Below are positions 57,401 through 64,000 of a stretch of 64,000 bases of DNA, one piece after another (positions within the stretch are counted from its first letter, which is position 1; each line of letters opens with the position of its first letter). Position numbers and translations under genes: made by a program. The DNA is from Microthyrium microscopicum (Eukaryota > Ascomycota > Dothideomycetes > Microthyriales > Microthyriaceae): the NCBI GenBank assembly GCA_010405405.1, contig MU004231.1, positions 3,404,401 through 3,468,400 on the forward strand, written 5' to 3'. Under the pieces are notes generated by a model that was not told the DNA's origin, did not search any database, and worked only from the letters and a program-made list of their open reading frames with translations.

Positions 57401-57780
57401 CTATTATATTTAGTAGGTTTAGAGCTACTAAACGCTATTAAGATTACCTCTTTTAGACTAGTATTACGAAAATTATAAGTAATAATAATAAGGAGTAATA
57501 TTAAAACTATAAAATAGTCTATTATAATAGAGTAAACGTATAGTAGTAAATATGATTTTAAGGGGCTAAACCTTATAAAATAACGCTAAATAGGGGTATA
57601 AATACTAAGAGTTTTAATAGTTAATATATTATTAACCTTTTTAATAATACTATTTATATAGCTTATTTACTTTGTTTTAATATTACTCCTTATTATTATT
57701 ATATATAACTTTCGTAATACTAGCCTAAAATAGGTAATCTTAACAACGTTTAGTAGCTCTAAACCTACTAAATACAATAG
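57401..57780. mobile_element. 380-bp foldback element with ~105-bp inverted arms
   Basis: The arms at about 57401-57506 and 57674-57780 are reverse complements with a few transitions. Outer ends read CTATTRTATTTAGTAGG, and TA flanks both sides (57399-57400 and 57781-57782). The ~165-bp centre has no coding capacity. It is a MITE-like or foldback element nested in the hAT block. Confidence 0.8.
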
Positions 57781-57989
57781 TACTATTTAAGTCTTTATTA
57801 TGAGTCGTTATTATATATATATCCTTTAGTTACCTACAAAGAATTTACTTTTTAATAATCTACTTATTACTTCTACTTTCCTATTAAGGACTATATTTTA
57901 ATAGTATTTAGAAGTAGCCTTAGAAGCTATTTCTACTTATCTTTTACTTTATTTTATGCAATATCTCTTAGTAAGAATTCTTTTTCTTT

Positions 57990-58012
57990 GTTTTTTTTTT
58001 TTTTTTTTTTTT
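57990..58012 (+). repeat. Poly-T tract
   Basis: An uninterrupted run of about 22 T. The surrounding 57.8-59.3 kb is AT-rich with plus-strand frames broken by TAA/TAG; no domain is recognised. Confidence 0.7.
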
Positions 58013-59342
58013 ACTTATTAACTTTCTAGTCTCTATATCTAATCTAGTATACTTTTATACTAGTTTTTAGTACTATTTAAATTAATAAATTCTTCTTTAT
58101 TAAATAGTATAGCTTTTATATTTTTATTAGCCTTATAGCATAAGTTATTTATTACTTTTTAACTTTTTTTTTTTTTACTTATTATTTATTATAGAGACGT
58201 AGTAATTGCTAGATATTTTAAAAGTAAGTTTCCCCTACTCCTTATTATAGCCTTAACTAATTATTATTTTTTATAGAGCTATTTCTTACTGATTCTTATA
58301 TTAAACTATAAAGATTCTTAAATAAATTCTTAGGTTATAAAAACGCCCTTTTATCTAAAAATAAATTAAACTATAATTCTTAGATACTATAATGTAAATA
58401 GGTAAGAAATTAGGAATTTAAATATATTATTTATATTTACTAAGAATATAATCTACGATGTATATATCTTAATTTCTTACTCCTTTTAGAAGAAAGAAAC
58501 GTTAAATCTTTTATAGTTTATTTCGTCTTAGAAATTAAGTAAGTTAATTATAAAGCTATATTCTTATATAATAGTAAGGAAACTACTATTCCTATTACTT
58601 ATAAGCTTATTGCTATCTAGTCTTCTTGTAATTCTAAAATAGAATTATCTTTACCTAAATTGGTAATTAACTAAAAAGGTCTTAAAGCTAATTAGTTAGA
58701 AGCTACTTTTAAACTAGATCCTATAACACTTAAGTAAGCCCTTTATACTTCTTTTTATTTAAATTATATACTAACTCTTTATAGTAGTAAAGATTATATA
58801 TAAAAAGTATATAAATCTAACCTAAAATAGAATTCTAAGCTAAATACTTTTTACGCTATAGAACGTTAAATTAAGTATTAAAAGCTACTAGATAACTATG
58901 CCTTAGCAAAGAAGGAATGAGTAGCTAAATAGAAGCTAAAGTATCTTCTTTAAAAAGTTAGTAATATTACTTTTATTTATTTTATTTTACTAATTTTTAA
59001 TAGAAACTAAAGCTTAAAAAAGCTATAGATTTATAAGAATCTAGCCCTATCCCTAGTGCTACTTCTAATTCTATATATATAAATAACGCTAGTGTTAATA
59101 CTTCTAATCTAGATATAGATTATGACCTAGATTATTTCTTTTAGTTAGATTTCTATATTTTTTTATTAAAGTTAGGATTTCCTTACAAAATTACTTATAT
59201 AATTAAAAAAATATATCTACTATCTTCTAGAGCTAAATTTTCTTATTTAAACGCTATATTTATTATATCTTAATTCTTAGTATTACCTATAGTATTTAAT
59301 AAATAAGTTTTTTTAAAATTAATAATAAATATAAAAAATAAG

Positions 59343-59608
59343 AAGTAAATAAGAAAAACTACTATTACTACCTTCTAGAGCTAGTAATAAGGATTATAAT
59401 AATATATAGAACTTATACTAAATATAACTAATAGCTATTATAACTTTATATTTAAAGGTTTTAATTAGAATATAAAAGTAAATAAGAAAAACTATTACTA
59501 CTACTTTCTAGAGCTAGTAATAAGGATTATAAATATATATAGAACTTATACTAAATATAGCTAATAGCTATTATAACTTTATATTTAAAGGTTTTAATTA
59601 GAATATAA
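59343..59608 (+). repeat. 133-bp tandem repeat running into the gap
   Basis: AAGTAAATAAGAAAAACTA starts at 59343 and, with small changes, at 59476. The second copy ends exactly where the unknown bases begin, and after the gap the sequence resumes with CTTTATAACTTTATAACTAATAG, which resembles the unit's TATAACTTTATATT. The gap probably hides more copies. Confidence 0.85.
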
Positions 59609-60528
59609 NNNNNNNNNNNNNNNNNNNNNNNNNNNNNNNNNNNNNNNNNNNNNNNNNNNNNNNNNNNNNNNNNNNNNNNNNNNNNNNNNNNNNNNNNNNN
59701 NNNNNNNNNNNNNNNNNNNNNNNNNNNNNNNNNNNNNNNNNNNNNNNNNNNNNNNNNNNNNNNNNNNNNNNNNNNNNNNNNNNNNNNNNNNNNNNNNNNN
59801 NNNNNNNNNNNNNNNNNNNNNNNNNNNNNNNNNNNNNNNNNNNNNNNNNNNNNNNNNNNNNNNNNNNNNNNNNNNNNNNNNNNNNNNNNNNNNNNNNNNN
59901 NNNNNNNNNNNNNNNNNNNNNNNNNNNNNNNNNNNNNNNNNNNNNNNNNNNNNNNNNNNNNNNNNNNNNNNNNNNNNNNNNNNNNNNNNNNNNNNNNNNN
60001 NNNNNNNNNNNNNNNNNNNNNNNNNNNNNNNNNNNNNNNNNNNNNNNNNNNNNNNNNNNNNNNNNNNNNNNNNNNNNNNNNNNNNNNNNNNNNNNNNNNN
60101 NNNNNNNNNNNNNNNNNNNNNNNNNNNNNNNNNNNNNNNNNNNNNNNNNNNNNNNNNNNNNNNNNNNNNNNNNNNNNNNNNNNNNNNNNNNNNNNNNNNN
60201 NNNNNNNNNNNNNNNNNNNNNNNNNNNNNNNNNNNNNNNNNNNNNNNNNNNNNNNNNNNNNNNNNNNNNNNNNNNNNNNNNNNNNNNNNNNNNNNNNNNN
60301 NNNNNNNNNNNNNNNNNNNNNNNNNNNNNNNNNNNNNNNNNNNNNNNNNNNNNNNNNNNNNNNNNNNNNNNNNNNNNNNNNNNNNNNNNNNNNNNNNNNN
60401 NNNNNNNNNNNNNNNNNNNNNNNNNNNNNNNNNNNNNNNNNNNNNNNNNNNNNNNNNNNNNNNNNNNNNNNNNNNNNNNNNNNNNNNNNNNNNNNNNNNN
60501 NNNNNNNNNNNNNNNNNNNNNNNNNNNN
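59609..60528. other. Assembly gap, 920 unknown bases
   Basis: A run of N. Its true length is uncertain. Confidence 0.99.
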
Positions 60529-60858
60529 CTTTATAACTTTATAACTAATAGAGCTATACTAAATCTAAGACTAGATCTAGATTCCTTAAATTTAGAGCTA
60601 TAAAAAAGTATATTATATAAGTTTAATATTACATAACTAGTATCTTAGCAAGTACTCTAGTATACTCTAATATTACTATACTAAACTTAAGTATTAATTA
60701 ATTACTACTAGTACTAACTCGTTCTAAAAAAATTCAATACTAGTACTAGTACTAGACTAGTTAGATTATTTAAAATACTAGACTACTAGTACTTGAGTAC
60801 TAGTATACTATACTAGACTAGTTTTAGTACTAACTCGAGTGCCAACACTGGTTCGCGT

Positions 60859-61380
60859 TCAAGGAAGATCGAAGATCTGAAGTTGTGCAGACGCTAAACA
60901 AGCCACAAAAAGGATCCGCTCAAGGGGGCACTTGTGGGCTTCCAAACATAGCAGCCATGGTGATATAAAAGCACCCAATCAGCATGAGGATAGAGACCCA
61001 ATATATAGCATTTTGGCGAATTGACAACTAAGTAGACACTCCTTACCCTCTGCCAGCCTTACTTTGATAAGTGGATCGACTCCCAACTTGAATCATCGTT
61101 GGCATGTAGATATTTACATCATTGCAGGCTGAAGGAAAGGAAAAGGTATCGTTAGTTCGCACAACACAGACACAATTGTACTTATGGGCAGGCATAAAAA
61201 GACGCCGAGGTTGAACCTGTATGAACGAGGCGCGTATCGACACACTGGTCGATAGACTCCTGCTCTTCTGGCTAGGCGGTCAGGCCATAATGCCAGGTCA
61301 AGCTGGCGGAGTATGGGCTGGGTGTGGTCGACTATTAACGAAGTCGACAGAATATTGATTGAGTTGTACGTAAGCCCAAA
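60859..61380. other. Intergenic right of the hAT element
   Basis: About 520 bases of normal composition between the transposon and the PRP18 stop codon. No gene is supported. Confidence 0.5.
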
Positions 61381-62512
61381 TTAACCCATGAGTTGCAAAT
61401 GATCATCAGGTGGCCATCTAGTCTGCGCGAAACTCAGGCAACGTTTTATGCTTTGGAGGTATTTCCGCGTGGTTTCATCACTCATAATGTGTGCGGTTTT
61501 GTCGCTCTCGTGGAGCTTTTCTCGAGCTGAACGTTCGTGAATACCAACCATGGTAACGCCTATTGGCCATGCACTGCAACAAATGTTAGTATGTTTACTC
61601 AGAATAGCTACTTGTGGGGATAACATACGCTTTGCCAATGCTGAGTCTGAGATATCCATCATTTGCATCGACGTATCGTCTCTCTTGTGCGGCATGAACG
61701 ATCTCAACTACGGGATCGAGCACAGAGTCGTCTATATCTCCCTTCTCCAACTTTTTGAAGAAAGGCCGCAGGTGTTCTCGCGCTTGTATCATGGAGTTGA
61801 GAGCGGCTTTGCCTTGATAGCTGTCTTTGACCTCAGGATCTCGTTCTGCTAGAGCTGTGCCCCATTCTTCCAATACCATGGTGAAATATGATGCGAGTTG
61901 ACGGAAGAGGAACTTCTTGTCTGTCTCAGACTTTGGTGCTTTCGCAGGTACCTTCATCTCTGCTTCTTGTACAAGCTCAAGATATGTCGGTATTGGACCC
62001 GTGGTCAGCACAGGCTGGGCAGACATTTGACCAGTTAACTGCCGCCATCGTTGTATTCGTTGTGTCTGAGTCTCCCCGAATAATCGGATGGGTTCGTGAA
62101 GCTTTCTCAGATCGTCCACCAGTATGTTCTCATCAACGTCCTCTTCGGCGCCTGACTCATCATCGTTCTTAGGCTGCTCCTTTGGCAGATCAGGTAGACC
62201 TAATCTCTTGCGCCGTGCGCGCTCTTCTTGTTCCTGTTCCTGTTCTCTTATCACTTTGCTCTCCTCCGCCAGACGCCGTTTCTTTTCTTCTCGTTCTAGT
62301 TTGCGCTCGGCTTCGTCTTCTTCGGCTTTCCGTTTTCGGTCGAGCTTTTCGCGGCGCTGTTTCTCTATCGAGTCTTGACTGGCGCGATAGGCAGCTTCTC
62401 GTTGAGCTTCAATCTCGGCGCGTTTGAGAAATTTCTTGTCTCTGGGTTCTGATTTGGAGGGAGTTTTGCTGGAGGCAGCAATTTGCGATTTCATTAGAGA
62501 CGCAAAGTCCAT
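61381..62512 (-). CDS. PRP18: Pre-mRNA splicing factor 18 (Prp18)
   Basis: Exons 62512-61629 and 61573-61381 (intron 55 bp) encode 358 residues. Prp18 acts in the second step of splicing with Slu7, stabilising exon ligation. The start at MDFASLMKSQIA was preferred over an upstream Met in the same frame, as family members begin this way. A long Lys/Glu/Arg coiled-coil region covers about 28-110. The PRP4-like motif LRKLHEPIRLFGETQTQRIQRW is around 133-154. The Prp18 helical domain follows (YLRLSIGKA joined across the intron to AWPIGVTMVGIHERSAREKL and DETTRKYLQSIKRCLSF). The splice restores the conserved loop. It is head-to-head with SAP18. Confidence 0.94.
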
Positions 62513-62889
62513 GGCTGTGGTTGTGGATCGATCCAGTATGATTCTTCCCGGCTTCCGATGATGCCTGATTTTCTGAAAGTCAGTATCGAGGTTTTGAGAG
62601 CAGTTCTGAGTCGATGAAGTTGTTGACAAGACCTTCCGAAGAAGTTGTTGGTTGAACAAGTGAGAGGGGCGAGATGCTGGTTGAGGTCGCAGTTTGAGCC
62701 AAAGCTCCTTGATGCTTGGGTGCGCACTTTTCGTCAACCACCAAGTTCACTGGCTCTAACTTTACAAATTCTACTCCGTACTAATATCACCTTCATCCCG
62801 CCCCTTGAAAAACGTTTAGTCAAGTCTTGCTGAATCCTCTCATTTGACTCATTGCTTTGCCTCTCCATCTACTACGCGTCGACATCATA
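62513..62889. promoter_or_regulatory. Shared promoter between PRP18 and SAP18
   Basis: 377 bases between opposing start codons. It includes C/T-rich tracts before each start; no clear TATA box is visible. Confidence 0.55.
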
Positions 62890-63654
62890 ATGGCAGAGCT
62901 ACCACCCATCGACCGCCAAACAACAACTCCATTTCTCTTGCGACTCTTCTATCGAAATGGCTCCTTTCATCGGTAAGTATTCAAACCTGTCCTTACGTTG
63001 ATGTATAACGTATTACCTGACCACAGTAAGCTAATACAATTCTTCAGTCCCGACGAATTCGCCCCAAACTCATCTCTTCCTCAACACGTCCAAATATACA
63101 CATGGCCAACCTGCAGCCTCAAAGAGCTTACTCAACTGCTGACTACAGCCATTCCGAGTACCCTTCCTTCGCCCTCAGTCGGCACGCGACTCTGTTTTCG
63201 CCTCATGTACCCCAATACACACTCTGTCGGCCAAGGCGCAGGCCGATATCTCATAAAGGAAGTAGGCACTGTCGTCATAGGATCTGAGGACGCGCAGGAA
63301 GACGCGCCCATTGCAGAAAGACTAGAAGGGGATCCAGAGAAGACATTGCGGGATGTGCGCTTTGTCATTGGCGACTACGTGTCGTGTGCTATTTTGCCGC
63401 CTCTCCCTAATGGTGATGTCGCGCCAATACCTGCTCGCGGACCTGGGCCAAGACCTCCTCCGACTGTTCCTCGTGGCGAGAATGGTTTTGGCGGTGGATA
63501 TGGCGGTGGTGGTCGTCGAGGAAGCGGTCGCTTTGATGGCGGGCGTGTTCCGCAAGGAGAATGGAGACGAGGAGACGTGCCACCTCCTTCCATGGGCGGA
63601 TATGGCGATAGGGGAGGGGGTGGCAGAGGACGAGGACGAGGAAGAGGCTGGTGA
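62890..63654 (+). CDS. SAP18: SAP18-like protein (Sin3/ASAP complex subunit)
   Basis: Exons 62890-62972 and 63048-63654 (intron 75 bp) encode 229 residues. The ubiquitin-like SAP18 fold is spread over about 1-140: DRQTTTPFLLRLFYRNGSFH, then HVQIYTWPTCSLKELTQLL, RLCFRLMYPN, YLIKEVGTVVIG and the closing VRFVIGDYVSCAILPP. In animals SAP18 works with Sin3 histone deacetylase and in the ASAP/exon-junction complex. The C-terminal ~75 residues are Gly/Arg-rich with RGG boxes (GGRRGSGRFDGGR, RGRGRGRGW), absent from the short animal protein, suggesting RNA binding. The intron lies in FHR/PDEF, matching the HHRMDEF block. Confidence 0.92.
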
Positions 63655-63667
63655 GCTGCCGGTGAAC

Positions 63668-64000
63668 ATGATGACTTTGTCTAACCTGCGCGATGCCATG
63701 CGAACGTCGCTAGCTCAACAAGCATCATCTCCATCAGGTCTTGATCGAGAACTGGCTAATGCCTACAACATCCTGAGTCAGGTAAGATGAGCAAAATGCT
63801 TTATTTGGCTGGCTCATTGGTTTCTTCAGATAATAATATGACGACTGAATTCAACAAAGATACGGCGGCTTTAGAAACCATGTCAATCGAGAAGCTTACC
63901 CTTTCCAGGACATCACAAAGTCCAGGACAGATATCTGGAGTCCAGCGTACTAGCGTGTTCGTCTTATGCATTGAGCGAATGCGGGTGGGCAGCCCGGCCT
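63668..64000 (+). CDS. Possible start of a further gene, truncated by window end
   Basis: Fourteen bases after the SAP18 stop, MMTLSNLRDAMRTSLAQQ starts a protein-like frame that reaches a good donor CAG/GTAAGA at 63781. Downstream, a frame from about 63838 to the window end is open and protein-like. I could not find an acceptor that joins the two in frame, so the model is incomplete. Such tight spacing to the SAP18 stop is unusual for a fungus; it could also be part of the SAP18 3' untranslated region. Confidence 0.3.

Larger units (their letters stand above)
51639..60850. mobile_element. RIP-degraded hAT transposon, 9.2 kb including a gap
   Basis: It is bounded by a 23-bp terminal inverted repeat (51639-51661 and 60828-60850, one mismatch) beginning CAGTGTTGG. 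On both sides is the perfect 8-bp target duplication GTTCGCGT (51631-51638 and 60851-60858). CAG-type ends plus an 8-bp duplication are diagnostic of hAT elements, and a decayed hAT transposase lies inside on the minus strand. Both ends carry many ACTAGT/AGTACT units (51672-51850 and about 60650-60830), probably subterminal transposase sites. The interior is extremely AT-rich and TpA-rich. The element is large for hAT, partly through nested miniature elements and tandem repeats. Confidence 0.92.

Noticed and set aside
62124-62427. Ser/Arg-rich plus-strand frames opposite PRP18
   Set aside because: Antisense of the Lys/Glu/Arg coiled coil; such composition is an artefact.

Overview
The window looks like nuclear DNA of a filamentous ascomycete (Pezizomycotina). 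Genes carry short introns of about 45-90 bases with GT..AG ends and CTAAC/CTAAT-type branch sites. Fungal families are present: a HET protein, Zn2Cys6 and bZIP regulators, a DUF6590 relic, a secreted GMC oxidoreductase and a GPI-type Cys-rich protein. GC-balanced gene DNA alternates abruptly with two very AT-rich blocks full of TpA and TAA/TAG, the signature of repeat-induced point mutation (RIP). Class-level placement is not possible from the sequence alone.

Layout. 1-6.2 kb: a HET-domain gene and an unrecognised coiled-coil protein. 6.2-13.9 kb: a 7.66-kb RIP-degraded element with 43-bp terminal inverted repeats flanked by TA; it abuts a DUF6590 pseudogene and probably cut it. 16-22 kb: housekeeping genes (lysophosphatidate acyltransferase, APC3/Cdc27, dephospho-CoA kinase), all on the minus strand. 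23-26 kb: a tandem pair of intact, intron-containing paralogues resembling Copia Gag without any pol, the most interesting candidate for a little-described system. 26.4-32.8 kb: CFIm25, an atypical Rho-like GTPase, a Ser/Thr-rich membrane protein, a STEEP1 homologue head-to-head with a HIT hydrolase, and an AP-1-like bZIP factor. 32.8-37 kb: gene desert with possible decayed coding sequence. 37-42.2 kb: a Zn2Cys6 regulator, a Cys-rich GPI-type surface protein and a 74-residue Cys-rich protein. 44.6-51.1 kb: GH2 glycosidase, alpha/beta hydrolase and secreted GMC oxidoreductase, an accessory metabolic group on the minus strand. 51.6-60.9 kb: a RIP-degraded hAT transposon with a perfect 8-bp target duplication, a stop-riddled transposase and nested miniature elements; it contains a 920-base assembly gap. 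61.4-64 kb: splicing factor PRP18 head-to-head with SAP18, then the possible start of another gene.

Core genes cover lipid synthesis, CoA synthesis, mitosis, mRNA 3' processing and splicing. The accessory genes cluster near the AT-rich blocks. Exon boundaries were deduced by eye from reading-frame continuity, splice signals and family similarity; no database search was run.
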